64,000 nucleotides of DNA from Campylobacter coli. Lineage in GTDB: Bacteria > Campylobacterota > Campylobacteria > Campylobacterales > Campylobacteraceae. Location: the NCBI GenBank assembly GCA_039516895.1, contig CP154437.1, positions 1,116,001-1,180,000 on the forward strand, given 5' to 3'. Of this stretch, positions 15,341 to 24,144 are shown piece after piece. The position numbers and the translations under genes were made by a program. Under the pieces are notes generated by a model. That model saw nothing but the letters and a program-made list of their open reading frames with translations. It made no database searches and was not told the origin of the DNA. Position 1 is the first letter of the stretch; each line of letters begins with the position of its first letter.

Positions 15341-16678
15341 CTAAAATTGTCTTCTAGCTTGATTCATCATTTGCATTAAACTATCCATGCCCTTTTTTCC
15401 TGAAAATCTCTTGGCGAGTTTAGCAGCATTTGCAAATTGCTTTAAAAAGCGATTAACCTCAACTTGAGATAAGCCAGCACCTTCTGCAATACGACGCTTT
15501 CTAGCATTATTAAGCAAATCTGGATTTTCTCTTTCTTTTGGCGTCATAGATGAGATCATAGCTTTGATATGTATGATTTCTTTAGAATTATCTAGATCAA
15601 GATCTTTTACACTTGAAGCAACATTAGAAAGTCCAGGTATCATTCCTATAATGGATTTCATGCTACCCAATTTTTTAACACTCTCCATTTGAGTTAAAAA
15701 ATCATTAAAATTAAACTCGCCTTTTTTGATTTTTTGATTTAATTTCTTAGCTTCTTTTTCATCGATAATAGTCGCGGTTTTTTCAGCTAAAGTCGCCAAA
15801 TCTCCCTCACCCATTATACGATTAACTATTCTTTCGGGAATAAAAATTTCTAAATCCGCTATCTTTTCACCCACGCCTACAAATCTCAAAGGAATTCCAA
15901 TTTGCTTAGTGATACCTAAAGCTATACCTCCTTTGGTATCTGCATCAAATTTAGATAAAATTACTCCTGTAATCTGTAAAAGTTCATTAAAACTTGAAGC
16001 TGTTTTAACCCCATCTTGCCCACTCATAGCATCAGCAACATAAAAAATTTCATCTGGGTTTAAGGTATCTTTTACCGCTTTTAATTCATTCATTAAAGCT
16101 TCATCGATAGCTAATCTTCCTGCAGTATCGACTAATAATACATCCGCCATAGAATTTTTTGCTTTTTCTAAAGCTTGTTTTGCAACTTTAATCGGATCTT
16201 TTTCATTTTCAATATAAAAAAGATCTAACTCATTGGCTTCGCAAAGCTGTTTGAGTTGTTCTACTGCAGCTAAACGCTGTAAATCACAAGCAGCTATCAA
16301 AACTTTTTTATTGCGAAGTTTTAAGTAGTTAGCAAGCTTAACAGTACTTGTAGTTTTACCTCCACCTTGTAAACCCACCATTAAAACAACAGTTGGAGGC
16401 TTAGTAGCAAAAACAAAACCTTGATTTTTTCCATCACCATTTAGAATATTTTCTAAATTTGCTTTAATAGCTTCTAAAAATTGCTTTTGCCCTATGCCAT
16501 TTTTTTTCACATCTTCTTCAATAAGAGAAAGTAAATCTTTAACCACCTTATGGTGTACATCTGCTTTTAATAGAGCTTTTTTTAAGGTATCTAAAGCATT
16601 TTTAAGCGCTTTTTCATCATCAACAAAACGAAGTTTATTAATTGCTGATTTAAAAGATTCGCTGACTAGTTCAAACAC
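15341..16678 (-). CDS. ffh: Signal recognition particle GTPase
   Basis: The 445-residue protein component of the signal recognition particle. The N-domain helices lead into the G-domain with P-loop GLQGGGKTTSTVKLA (about residues 106-120), DTAGR near residue 187 and LSKFDADTKGG near residue 245. The methionine-rich M domain is C-terminal (MKSIIGMIPG onward, ending DSLMQMMNQARRQF). It targets membrane proteins co-translationally together with 4.5S RNA, which is not in this window. The start is GTG with AAAGG upstream, and a TATAAT box lies about 40 bases before it. Confidence 0.96.
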   Translation of the reverse strand: MFELVSESFKSAINKLRFVDDEKALKNALDTLKKALLKADVHHKVVKDLLSLIEEDVKKNGIGQKQFLEAIKANLENILNGDGKNQGFVFATKPPTVVLMVGLQGGGKTTSTVKLANYLKLRNKKVLIAACDLQRLAAVEQLKQLCEANELDLFYIENEKDPIKVAKQALEKAKNSMADVLLVDTAGRLAIDEALMNELKAVKDTLNPDEIFYVADAMSGQDGVKTASSFNELLQITGVILSKFDADTKGGIALGITKQIGIPLRFVGVGEKIADLEIFIPERIVNRIMGEGDLATLAEKTATIIDEKEAKKLNQKIKKGEFNFNDFLTQMESVKKLGSMKSIIGMIPGLSNVASSVKDLDLDNSKEIIHIKAMISSMTPKERENPDLLNNARKRRIAEGAGLSQVEVNRFLKQFANAAKLAKRFSGKKGMDSLMQMMNQARRQF

Positions 16679-16717
16679 TTTATTACCTTTCTATATATTT
16701 TCAAATTTAAGTTGAGC

Positions 16718-16723
16718 ATTATA
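16718..16723 (-). promoter_or_regulatory. -10 box before ffh
   Basis: On the minus strand TTGTATAAT ends at 16718, 39 bases from the ffh GTG start, in the short gap after the pseudouridine synthase gene. It would give the ffh-to-rplS group its own promoter inside the long gene string. Confidence 0.6.
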
Positions 16724-16745
16724 CAAAATCTTTTCTTAAATGGCT

Positions 16746-17498
16746 TTAAAAATCTAAATTTTTTATCTCAAAACCAAGCTTTGCAAAACTAGGATCTAAT
16801 TCTGCCTTAAACTGATAATTTAAAATTCGAATTTCATAACTATGCAAATACATCCTATCGCTTGAAATCTTAGCATATTTTTCATCTCCTATGATTCCAT
16901 GCTTTATAAATTTAGCATGCACTCTTATCTGATGAGTTCTACCTGTTTTAATAATAATTTTAGCTAAAGTTTTTTTAGCTTGCATCATAATAGGAGTAAA
17001 AATACTAACCGCGCTTAAACCTTCTTTAGAAATTTTACTTAAAGCTCCATTTTTAGTTTTTATAGTTAATATAGGCTCATTAATCTCAACTTCTTCTGCT
17101 AAAATTCCATCTAAAACAGCTATATAACCTTTATGAACTCTTTGTTTTTTAAACTCTTCAATGCATATCTTTCGAAAATCTTCATTTTTACAAAGCAATA
17201 TGACACCGCTAGTTTCTTTATCAAGACGATTAAGCAACTTCGCATTGAATTTTTTTTCAAGCTCCTCGCTGATATAGGCATAGGGTTTATTTATAGCAAT
17301 GATATTTTCATCTTCAAAAATTACTTTAGGTTTGCTCGTTTTCACAATACTAAATTTCGTCTTATCACTCATCAAAGCTCTTGCCACAACCACCTTTTTA
17401 CCATGAGAAAAAACGCAACCTTTATCTATCAAATCTTTTGCTTCACGATTTGAAATATTTTCTTGCAAAGCTAAAAGTTTATATGCTTTTTCTTGCAT
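16746..17498 (-). CDS. RluA-family pseudouridine synthase
   Basis: The 250-residue product has an N-terminal S4-like RNA-binding part (residues 1-60) and the RluA-type catalytic motif RLDKETSGVILL near residue 94, where the Asp attacks uridine. Further family motifs are KGYIAVLDG and TGRTHQIRVHAKFI (about residue 188). Which rRNA or tRNA uridine it modifies cannot be told from sequence. Its first 20 bases overlap the waaA 3' end, so it is coupled to LPS core synthesis genes by position only. Confidence 0.88.
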   Translation of the reverse strand: MQEKAYKLLALQENISNREAKDLIDKGCVFSHGKKVVVARALMSDKTKFSIVKTSKPKVIFEDENIIAINKPYAYISEELEKKFNAKLLNRLDKETSGVILLCKNEDFRKICIEEFKKQRVHKGYIAVLDGILAEEVEINEPILTIKTKNGALSKISKEGLSAVSIFTPIMMQAKKTLAKIIIKTGRTHQIRVHAKFIKHGIIGDEKYAKISSDRMYLHSYEIRILNYQFKAELDPSFAKLGFEIKNLDF

Positions 17499-18636
17499 CG
17501 ATACCTTCCTGTATAGCTTGGATTATTGTTGATAAATCATTATTTTGTACTATTTTTGCTTTTAAATTATAATTATGAATTATACCATCAAGTTCTTTTA
17601 AATCTTTGCAAAAACAGACATTATCTACTTCTTGAAATAAGCTTTTTTGATTATGTATATAAACTCCACTTATCAATACATTGTTAAAATGAGCTACTTC
17701 TATGGGATTATGCCCTCCTATCCCTTCAAAAAAAGAACCACCTAATACAACCACATCTGAAATGGCATAAAAATTTATAAGCTCACCTAAACAATCCAAT
17801 AATAAAATATCTTGATTAAATTTTTTATCTTCATTTTGCAATAAACTAAATTTATCAAATTTCAAACCTTTATCATGCAGCAATTGCTCCACTTCCAAAA
17901 AACGTTCAGGATGTCTTGGGGCGATGATTAATTTCTCTTGTTTATCCATCTTATAATGCTTGAGTAAAAGTTCTTCTTCGCCCTTATGAGTGCTTGCAAA
18001 AATAATCAATTTTTGCTTAGGTTTAAAGTATTTTTGTGCGGGACATATTTGCAATTTAGATTTAATATTTGGAAAAATTTTAACATTTTTAGCACCTAAA
18101 TCTTCCAATCTTCTTTTATCCGCTTCACTTTGTGCAAAAACTTCATCAATATAACAAAAAATTTTTTTATAAAAAAATCTAAATTTTTTATAGCTTGCAT
18201 ATGAATTATCTGAAATTCTAGCATTTAGTAAAATAACCTTGCTTTTTTGAAGCTTTGCTATAAAAACGAACATTAACCAATACTCAGCTTCAAAAATCAC
18301 TAAAACCTTGCTAGGTTTGAGCCAAAATGGAATCCAATTTTCAAAAGCAAGATAATTTACTTTATTGCAAATTTCTTTAGCATAGTCATAACCCGTCTGC
18401 GTAATAGTCGTAATTCTTGAATCAAATTTCAAAACAAGCTCTTTAATGCTTTTTGCCTCTCCATATGAGCAAACATGAAAATGCACATCCGATCTTTTTT
18501 GAGATATATTACGAAAGAGAAAAAATCTAGCCTTTAAGCTATTTTTATATTTTGGCTTAAATAAAGAAAGTAAAAAAAGTGGGATAGCGCAGAGTAAAAA
18601 AGCTATCCACACTAAAATATAATAAAGAAAAATCAA
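17479..18636 (-). CDS. waaA: 3-deoxy-D-manno-octulosonic acid transferase
   Basis: The 385-residue GT30 enzyme attaches KDO to lipid A at the inner membrane's cytoplasmic face. It has an N-terminal membrane anchor (FLYYILVWIAFLLCAIPLFL), then TQTGYDYAK near residue 98, FEAEYWLMF near residue 134, LLNARISDNSY near residue 157, APRHPERF near residue 262, and GGSFFEGIGGHNPIEVAHF near residue 315, which binds the CMP moiety. The KDO supplier kdsC lies elsewhere in this window. The start overlaps the preceding zinc-ribbon gene by four bases. Confidence 0.93.
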   Translation of the reverse strand: MIFLYYILVWIAFLLCAIPLFLLSLFKPKYKNSLKARFFLFRNISQKRSDVHFHVCSYGEAKSIKELVLKFDSRITTITQTGYDYAKEICNKVNYLAFENWIPFWLKPSKVLVIFEAEYWLMFVFIAKLQKSKVILLNARISDNSYASYKKFRFFYKKIFCYIDEVFAQSEADKRRLEDLGAKNVKIFPNIKSKLQICPAQKYFKPKQKLIIFASTHKGEEELLLKHYKMDKQEKLIIAPRHPERFLEVEQLLHDKGLKFDKFSLLQNEDKKFNQDILLLDCLGELINFYAISDVVVLGGSFFEGIGGHNPIEVAHFNNVLISGVYIHNQKSLFQEVDNVCFCKDLKELDGIIHNYNLKAKIVQNNDLSTIIQAIQEGIDARKSI

Positions 18637-19349
18637 TTTTGATCTTCTTGCTCTTTATATAAAATTCTTCCACAATGAGGGCAAGTTATAATCTCTTCAC
18701 CTTTAATCACTGACAAATAAGTTTTATCATAAATTTTCATGAAGCAGCCATAACAAGCTTGTTTTTTAACGGGAACTACGGCTGTATTTTTAGCCCATTT
18801 TCTAATCTTCTCATAAAAGCTTAAAACTTTTTGATTCATCTCTGCAACTAATTTAGTCTTTTTAGCATAAACATTCATTCTTTCTTTCTCCAAGCCATCC
18901 ATTTGAGAACTAATGCTTACTCTTATTTCATCTAAATTTTGCTCTTCTTTTGCTCTTTCTTCCAAAAGTTCTTTTTTGAAAAGCTCTTTATTTTCTAAAA
19001 TTTTATCCAAACGAACAATCTCATCATTAGCCGCATCAAGCTGCTCTTTAGCGATATCTTCTTCGATTTTTAAAGCATTTGCTTCTTTTTCTGTCTTAAC
19101 AGCTCCACTCTTTTTAGAAAGCTCTTTGATTTTAGCTGAAAACTCTGAAATATGAGCGTTATTTTGAACTTTTTGATTTTCTACATCTTGAATTTCATTT
19201 TCTAAATTATTTAATTCAACATTAAATTTAGCAATCTTATTTTCAGCATCTTTTAAAGTCTTGCTAATGCTTTCCATCTTCGGTTCAAAGCTGTCAATTT
19301 CTTGATCTATTTTTGATAAAAGCACTAATTGTTCGAGATATTTATTCAT
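18633..19349 (-). CDS. Coiled-coil protein with C-terminal C4 zinc ribbon
   Basis: The 238-residue product is almost all helix and coiled coil from residue 1 to about 190, then a zinc ribbon with two CxxC pairs (CYGC near residue 198 and CPHC near residue 221). The layout matches the bacterial zf-RING_7/DUF164 family often found beside NIF3. Function is unproven; nucleic-acid or ribosome contact is a guess. It is co-directional with the NIF3 gene, nine bases downstream of it, supporting the recurrent pairing of these two families. Confidence 0.82.
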   Translation of the reverse strand: MNKYLEQLVLLSKIDQEIDSFEPKMESISKTLKDAENKIAKFNVELNNLENEIQDVENQKVQNNAHISEFSAKIKELSKKSGAVKTEKEANALKIEEDIAKEQLDAANDEIVRLDKILENKELFKKELLEERAKEEQNLDEIRVSISSQMDGLEKERMNVYAKKTKLVAEMNQKVLSFYEKIRKWAKNTAVVPVKKQACYGCFMKIYDKTYLSVIKGEEIITCPHCGRILYKEQEDQN

Positions 19350-19358
19350 TTATTTTCC

Positions 19359-20084
19359 TTAAAAATATTGAAATGGATTTTTTGAAACTGTTATTATAAC
19401 TTTTAGCGGCAAATTTTTCAAGTGTTTTGCTAAACATTGAGCAAAATAGCGTTCGCTCTCAAAATGTCCTAAATCAATCAAATTTAGATGATTGCTTATG
19501 GCTTCTAAGGCTTGATGGTATTTAAAATCGCCACTTAAATAGCAATCTGCCTTAACTTCATTTAATAAATCTCCCCCGCTCCCTGTGCAAACAGCCAAGC
19601 GTTTTAAATGCTCCTTGCCACAAAAACTTGTTCTTAGAATTTCTAAATTTAAGCGCTTTTTAACCAAGGCACAAAGCTCTTCAAAAGTCATATCCACATC
19701 TACATAAGCTAAAAATTTATCTTTAAAAGAAATTTCAAATCCCAAAATTTCTTCTATAAAATAAGTATTTAAATGACTGAGATCAAAATTAGTATGCATA
19801 GAAATTAAAGAAAGATTTTTTCTAAGCATCTTCTTAATAAAAGCTCTAGGATAAGCTGAATTTGCCAAATCCTTCAAACCTTTAAAAATCAAAGGATGAT
19901 GTGTGATAAACAAGGAATTTTCTTCTGCGTTTTGAATCAATTGCTCATCTATATCAAGACTTAAATAAACATTATGAATTTCATCGTCAAAATTTCCAAG
20001 TAAAAGACCACTATTATCCCAAATTTCTTGAGTTTCAAAAGGACTTAGCTTATCTAAAAAATTATAAATTTCAATCAGTTTCAT
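19359..20084 (-). CDS. NIF3-family dinuclear metal protein
   Basis: The 241-residue product shows the NIF3/YbgI motifs: WDNSGLLLG near residue 23, [15 protein letters not shown] with the metal-binding histidines near residue 60, SMHTNFD near residue 95, and the C-terminal [11 protein letters not shown] carrying the last metal ligands. Members bind two metal ions; one family member has GTP cyclohydrolase I activity, but a general role is not agreed. It overlaps the glyQ 3' end by 14 bases and is followed by the zinc-ribbon gene. Confidence 0.88.
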   Translation of the reverse strand: MKLIEIYNFLDKLSPFETQEIWDNSGLLLGNFDDEIHNVYLSLDIDEQLIQNAEENSLFITHHPLIFKGLKDLANSAYPRAFIKKMLRKNLSLISMHTNFDLSHLNTYFIEEILGFEISFKDKFLAYVDVDMTFEELCALVKKRLNLEILRTSFCGKEHLKRLAVCTGSGGDLLNEVKADCYLSGDFKYHQALEAISNHLNLIDLGHFESERYFAQCLAKHLKNLPLKVIITVSKNPFQYF

Positions 20085-20934
20085 CTAAATTTTTCTTATA
20101 AATTTCAGCACAAGTTTTCGAAAGCTCGCGAATTTTTAGCATATAATCTTGTCTTTGCGCAACAGAAATAGCACCCCTTGCATCAAGCAAGTTAAAAGTA
20201 TGAGCCGCAAGCATACAATAATCATAAGCAGGCAAAGCCAAACCTTGTTCTAAAATACTTTTACATTCTTTATAAGTGTTCTCAAATTGCTGATTTAAAA
20301 AATCTACATTACTGATTTCAAAATTATATTTACTGAATTCATATTCACTGCGTTTATGTACGTCTGCGTATTTAATTTTTTCTCCATTAAATTCGCTCCA
20401 AACAATATCATAAACATTATCCACATTTTGAAGATACATGGCAATTCTCTCAAGTCCATAAGTGATTTCAGCACTTACTAAATCTACTGCGATTCCACCA
20501 ACTTGCTGAAAATAGGTAAATTGAGTCACTTCCATACCATCGAGCCAAACTTCCCATCCAAGGCCCCAAGCGCCAAGGCTTGGACTTTCCCAATTGTCCT
20601 CAACAAAACGCACATCATGACTTTTAAGATCAAAGCCCAAATTCTCAAGGCTTTTTAAATAAAGCTCTTGAATATTATCAGGACTTGGCTTCATTAAAAC
20701 TTGAAATTGATAATAAGCTCCCAGGCGATTAGGATTTTCTCCATATCTTCCATCTGTTGGACGGCGCGAAGGAGCTACATAGGCAGTGGCCCAAGGTTTT
20801 TTACCTAAACTTCTTAAAAAAGTTGCCGGATGAAAGGTTCCAGCCCCTGCTGGCATATCATAAGGCTGCATGATAGCACAACCTTGTTTTTGCCAAAATT
20901 CTTGTAAATTTAATATCATTTGCGAAAAAGTCAT
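20071..20934 (-). CDS. glyQ: Glycyl-tRNA synthetase alpha subunit
   Basis: The 287-residue catalytic alpha subunit of the tetrameric bacterial enzyme. Conserved segments include [20 protein letters not shown] near residue 14, [30 protein letters not shown] near residue 55, and [22 protein letters not shown]. The start is placed at 20934 because AAGAAGG lies just before it and the upstream gene ends two bases earlier; a longer frame to 20955 has no such site. The beta subunit gene glyS is not next to it, which is common in this bacterial class. Confidence 0.95.
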   Translation of the reverse strand: MTFSQMILNLQEFWQKQGCAIMQPYDMPAGAGTFHPATFLRSLGKKPWATAYVAPSRRPTDGRYGENPNRLGAYYQFQVLMKPSPDNIQELYLKSLENLGFDLKSHDVRFVEDNWESPSLGAWGLGWEVWLDGMEVTQFTYFQQVGGIAVDLVSAEITYGLERIAMYLQNVDNVYDIVWSEFNGEKIKYADVHKRSEYEFSKYNFEISNVDFLNQQFENTYKECKSILEQGLALPAYDYCMLAAHTFNLLDARGAISVAQRQDYMLKIRELSKTCAEIYKKNLDETD

Positions 20935-20935
20935 T

Positions 20936-21496
20936 TTAACCTTCTTTATTTTCATTTAATTTTTCATTTGTTGTGCTAGAATTTTCATCTTTTTTCATTT
21001 CCAAATCAGGCTCAGTTCTTGCCCCAAAAATTTCAGCTGTCTTACTCCACATAAGCTTATATTTGCGTTTTAAAAATTCTATTTCTTCTCGGGCATGTTT
21101 TAATTCATGGTTTAAAGTTTCAATAGTTTTTCTATCTTCATCATAAAGCTCTTGCATTGAATAAAGCGCATCTTTTAAAAATTTATTTTCATTTTTTAAA
21201 GCATCAAGGGTTTCATCCTTTGCATCTAAAACCTTCTCATGCAAATTTAAAATTGTCCCTATAGTTTTTTCTACAAAGCTTTCTCCTGCTAAAGTCATAG
21301 AATTTACCATGGCAGGCTTTGAATTAGAAGCGCTTGGAACAACGCTAAAAGTTCCTTGATTTGCCTCGATATAAATTTTTCCCTCTTCTTCTTTAAAATT
21401 CAAAGCGCCATTTGCCATCATTCCTTTTACAACATCTTCATTTAAATGCACAAGTTTGCAAAATTCTTGGAGCTCTAAATAAGTTTGCATTTTCAT
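20936..21496 (-). CDS. DUF3972-type coiled-coil protein
   Basis: The 186-residue product begins with a small helix-turn-helix-like part ([21 protein letters not shown]), has a strand-rich stretch ([16 protein letters not shown]), then a long coiled coil (about residues 80-150), and ends in a charged Asn/Glu/Lys tail. This resembles the DUF3972 family restricted to Campylobacter relatives, of unknown function. The N-terminal half looks like a MerR/excisionase-type DNA reader joined to a dimerising coil, which is an inference. It sits between purE and glyQ, four bases after purE. Confidence 0.72.
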   Translation of the reverse strand: MKMQTYLELQEFCKLVHLNEDVVKGMMANGALNFKEEEGKIYIEANQGTFSVVPSASNSKPAMVNSMTLAGESFVEKTIGTILNLHEKVLDAKDETLDALKNENKFLKDALYSMQELYDEDRKTIETLNHELKHAREEIEFLKRKYKLMWSKTAEIFGARTEPDLEMKKDENSSTTNEKLNENKEG

Positions 21497-21500
21497 CCTT

Positions 21501-21995
21501 TTATAATAAAACTTCTACGCTCTTAGAATCGCTTATTAAATTTTCTTCTTGATTTTTTCTATCTTGTTTTAAAGCCTCTGCCAAAGCTTCATCATTTAAA
21601 GCAAGAATTTGCATAGCCAAATAAGCTGCATTTTTAGCTCCTGCCTTACCCACTGCTAAAGTTCCTACGGGAATTCCACCTGGCATTTGTACAGTTGAAA
21701 ATAAAGAATCCATACTCGCTAAAGCACTTCCTGGCATAGGCACTCCTAAAACAGGTTTAGTTGTATAAGCCGCAACTGCTCCTGCTAAATGTGCTGCCAT
21801 TCCAGCAGCTGCGATAAAAACTTTAGCTCCTTTTGTTTCTGCTTCTTTAATGTATTCTTTAGTTCGCTTTGGACTACGGTGCGCAGAACTTATAATAAGT
21901 TCATATTTTACACCAAATTTTTCGAGTGTTTTAGCACATTCACTCATGATTTCATAATCACTCTTGCTTCCCATCATAATTGATACAAATTTCAT
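21501..21995 (-). CDS. purE: N5-carboxyaminoimidazole ribonucleotide mutase
   Basis: The 164-residue class I PurE interconverts CAIR forms in purine synthesis. It has the signatures MMGSKSDYEIMSECA (residues 7-21), ISSAHRSPKRT near residue 36, and AAAGMAAHLAGAVAAYTTKPVLGVP near residue 62, followed by MPGGIPVGTLAVGKAGAKNAA. No purK is next to it. It overlaps the end of the U32 gene by four bases (ATGA). Confidence 0.95.
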   Translation of the reverse strand: MKFVSIMMGSKSDYEIMSECAKTLEKFGVKYELIISSAHRSPKRTKEYIKEAETKGAKVFIAAAGMAAHLAGAVAAYTTKPVLGVPMPGSALASMDSLFSTVQMPGGIPVGTLAVGKAGAKNAAYLAMQILALNDEALAEALKQDRKNQEENLISDSKSVEVLL

Positions 21996-23248
21996 CCAAT
22001 TTCCTTTCTTAAAAAGCTAAAACTGCTGATTTTATTTGGCATTTTAATTTCGTTTTCATTTCCGCTATGAATTTCATTAAATTCTTTATTATTTTTAGAA
22101 ATAAGTTTTTTAAATTCTACAAAATATTTATCTTCTTTTTTATAAATTTTACCCAATTCATTATCACAAGACTCGATTTTATCTCCTAAAGGCATTAAAA
22201 TTTCATAGGCTTTATTTAAAACAATCTTGCCCTTGCATTTAAAATATTCACCATCCTCAACGATAGCATGCACTTGATGAGTGCCCTCTTCTATACTTGT
22301 ATCGTGATTTTGCGTATCTGCTTTTTCCAAAGGACGCGAAACAAGATAACCATCTGTAAAGCCACGATTTTTAAGTGTGGCAATTTCTTTTTCATACTTA
22401 CTTGCTTCAAATTTGCCTTCTAAAGCATCTTGTATAGCCATTTTATAAGTTCTAGTTGTAAGTGCGACATAATACTCACTTTTAGTACGCCCTTCTATTT
22501 TGAATGCACTTATACAATCTTCTTGCATAATTTTTTCTATATAAGAACACAAATTTAAATCTTTAGAATTAAATACATGAGTACCATTTTCATCTTCTTC
22601 CAAACGAAAAAGTACTCCATTTTCAGGATTTTTTACATAAAGCTCATAATTAAATCTACAATCATTCGCACAAGAGCCACGATTACTCATTCTTCCACTT
22701 TGGACAGAACTAATCAAACAGCGACCTGAGTAAGCAAAACACATCGATCCATGCACAAAAGCTTCGAGCTCAATATCACAATTTTCTTTTAAGCTTTTAG
22801 CATCTTTAAGACTCAATTCTCTTGCGATAACGACTCGCTTTGCACCCATATCTTTATAAACTCTTGCATCAAGATAGTTTAAAACATTAGCTTGAGTAGA
22901 CACATGTAAAGCTATTTCAGGGGCTAACTCTCGAACCAAGGCCATCGCACCCACTGAAGCTACTATAAAAGCATCGGGCTTCATTTCTTTAAGTTTTAAA
23001 ATATGTTTTTTTAAAGATTCTATTTGTCCGCCCAAATGAAAGCCATTTAAAGTAACATAAACCTTTTTGCCTCTTTGATGAGTATATTTAATAGCTTCTT
23101 CAAAACTCTCATAATTAAATTCCCTAGCTGTGCGAGAACGCAAAGAAAAATTATTAACCCCTGCATAAACTGCATCGGCTCCATAAGCTAAGGCGATTTT
23201 TAATTTAGTAAAATTTCCCGCAGGAGCTACAATCTCTGGAATAATCAT
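21992..23248 (-). CDS. U32-family peptidase / hydroxylation-type protein
   Basis: The 418-residue product carries the U32 signature in the form EAFVHGSMCFAYSGRCLISS (about residues 160-180). Further cysteines in RGSCANDC could complete a metal-cluster site. The N-terminal PEIVAPAGNFTKLKIALAYGADAVYAG is typical. U32 members include true collagenase-like proteases and the RlhA/TrhP/UbiU-type RNA or ubiquinone hydroxylation proteins; the cysteine pattern makes the latter role possible, but sequence reading cannot settle it. It overlaps cheZ upstream and purE downstream by four bases each. Confidence 0.85.
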   Translation of the reverse strand: MIIPEIVAPAGNFTKLKIALAYGADAVYAGVNNFSLRSRTAREFNYESFEEAIKYTHQRGKKVYVTLNGFHLGGQIESLKKHILKLKEMKPDAFIVASVGAMALVRELAPEIALHVSTQANVLNYLDARVYKDMGAKRVVIARELSLKDAKSLKENCDIELEAFVHGSMCFAYSGRCLISSVQSGRMSNRGSCANDCRFNYELYVKNPENGVLFRLEEDENGTHVFNSKDLNLCSYIEKIMQEDCISAFKIEGRTKSEYYVALTTRTYKMAIQDALEGKFEASKYEKEIATLKNRGFTDGYLVSRPLEKADTQNHDTSIEEGTHQVHAIVEDGEYFKCKGKIVLNKAYEILMPLGDKIESCDNELGKIYKKEDKYFVEFKKLISKNNKEFNEIHSGNENEIKMPNKISSFSFLRKEIG

Positions 23249-23946
23249 TTTTGACCTAAACTCGCTATGAGTGCTTCTATATCATCATTACTTACAATAT
23301 CAGTAGTAGAATCACCTTCAATATGAACCGCAGAACTCACACGTTTTTTATCATCAATTCTACCTTCAAATAAAGAACTCATATAACGACTCAAGGCGCG
23401 CATTACATTGATAACGCGTTCAATTTTTTGACGGTGAATATCTTGGTATTGCATAGCATCCATTGCCATCATTACCTCATCTTGTCCGCATTGTAATTTA
23501 TCAATAATTTCTTGGCTTGCTTTTTTCACTTTTGAATTTAATTGTAATGCCTCATTAAAACTAACAACATTTGGGAATTTCTCGTTCAGTTTTGAAAATA
23601 TTTCAATATTCTTACTCAATGCCTTATCAATTTCACTAAACAAACTTTCAGAATCTGCAAAGAAACTATTAATACTTTCTAATTTATCCATCATCTCGGT
23701 AGCTTTTAATTCGCTATCTTTAGTAACATCATCGAGCTGATGAACCACTTTATGCTCTTGGTTTGGCGGGGGTGGTGGCCATACAACACTAGGATCTGGT
23801 TTATAATCAGACACCTTTACATCTTCTAACATCAATCCCTCTTCAGATTCTATATGAGACTCTGTTTCGCTTTTATTGTTAGACTCTGCATCCTCATCAA
23901 AATTTACATCACCATTCATCAAGGCGTCAAGTTCTTCTTGAGTCAT
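23245..23946 (-). CDS. cheZ: CheY-phosphate phosphatase, divergent CheZ
   Basis: The 233-residue product matches CheZ in its second half. A long helical hairpin (about residues 80-195) carries the catalytic pattern YQDIHRQ (Asp169, Gln173), equivalent to the Asp and Gln pair of E. coli CheZ, and a short C-terminal CheY-binding helix DDIEALIASL follows a flexible linker. The N terminus is unusual: TQEELDALMNGD looks like the CheY-binding peptide of FliM, followed by an acidic linker and five prolines. It should dephosphorylate CheY and reset swimming. It heads the long minus-strand string and has a TATAAT box at 23993-23988. Confidence 0.88.
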   Translation of the reverse strand: MTQEELDALMNGDVNFDEDAESNNKSETESHIESEEGLMLEDVKVSDYKPDPSVVWPPPPPNQEHKVVHQLDDVTKDSELKATEMMDKLESINSFFADSESLFSEIDKALSKNIEIFSKLNEKFPNVVSFNEALQLNSKVKKASQEIIDKLQCGQDEVMMAMDAMQYQDIHRQKIERVINVMRALSRYMSSLFEGRIDDKKRVSSAVHIEGDSTTDIVSNDDIEALIASLGQK

Positions 23947-23987
23947 CTTTTTCCTTTTCTAAACCTAGATTTTATTTTGGTACTACG

Positions 23988-23993
23988 ATTATA
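23988..23993 (-). promoter_or_regulatory. -10 box for cheZ
   Basis: On the minus strand TTTGATTATAAT ends at 23988, 41 bases before the cheZ start. It is likely to drive the long cheZ-to-rplS gene string. Confidence 0.7.
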
Positions 23994-24106
23994 ATCAAAT
24001 TTATCTAAAATGAAAATATAAATTTAAATTTTCATAGTTTTGTAAGTAAATTTCAAAAAATGATTAAAAAAATATATTAATTAAACCTGAATTAAAAAAA
24101 ATATGA

Positions 24107-24112
24107 TACAAT
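24107..24112 (+). promoter_or_regulatory. -10 box for glnA
   Basis: GATACAAT has its TACAAT core at 24107-24112. It is followed 20 bases later by AAGGAG (24133-24138) and ATG 24145. No GG-N10-GC sigma-54 pattern is seen before glnA, unlike enteric bacteria. Confidence 0.6.
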
Positions 24113-24144
24113 TTTCATAAATTATCTTAAAGAAGGAGTAAAAG

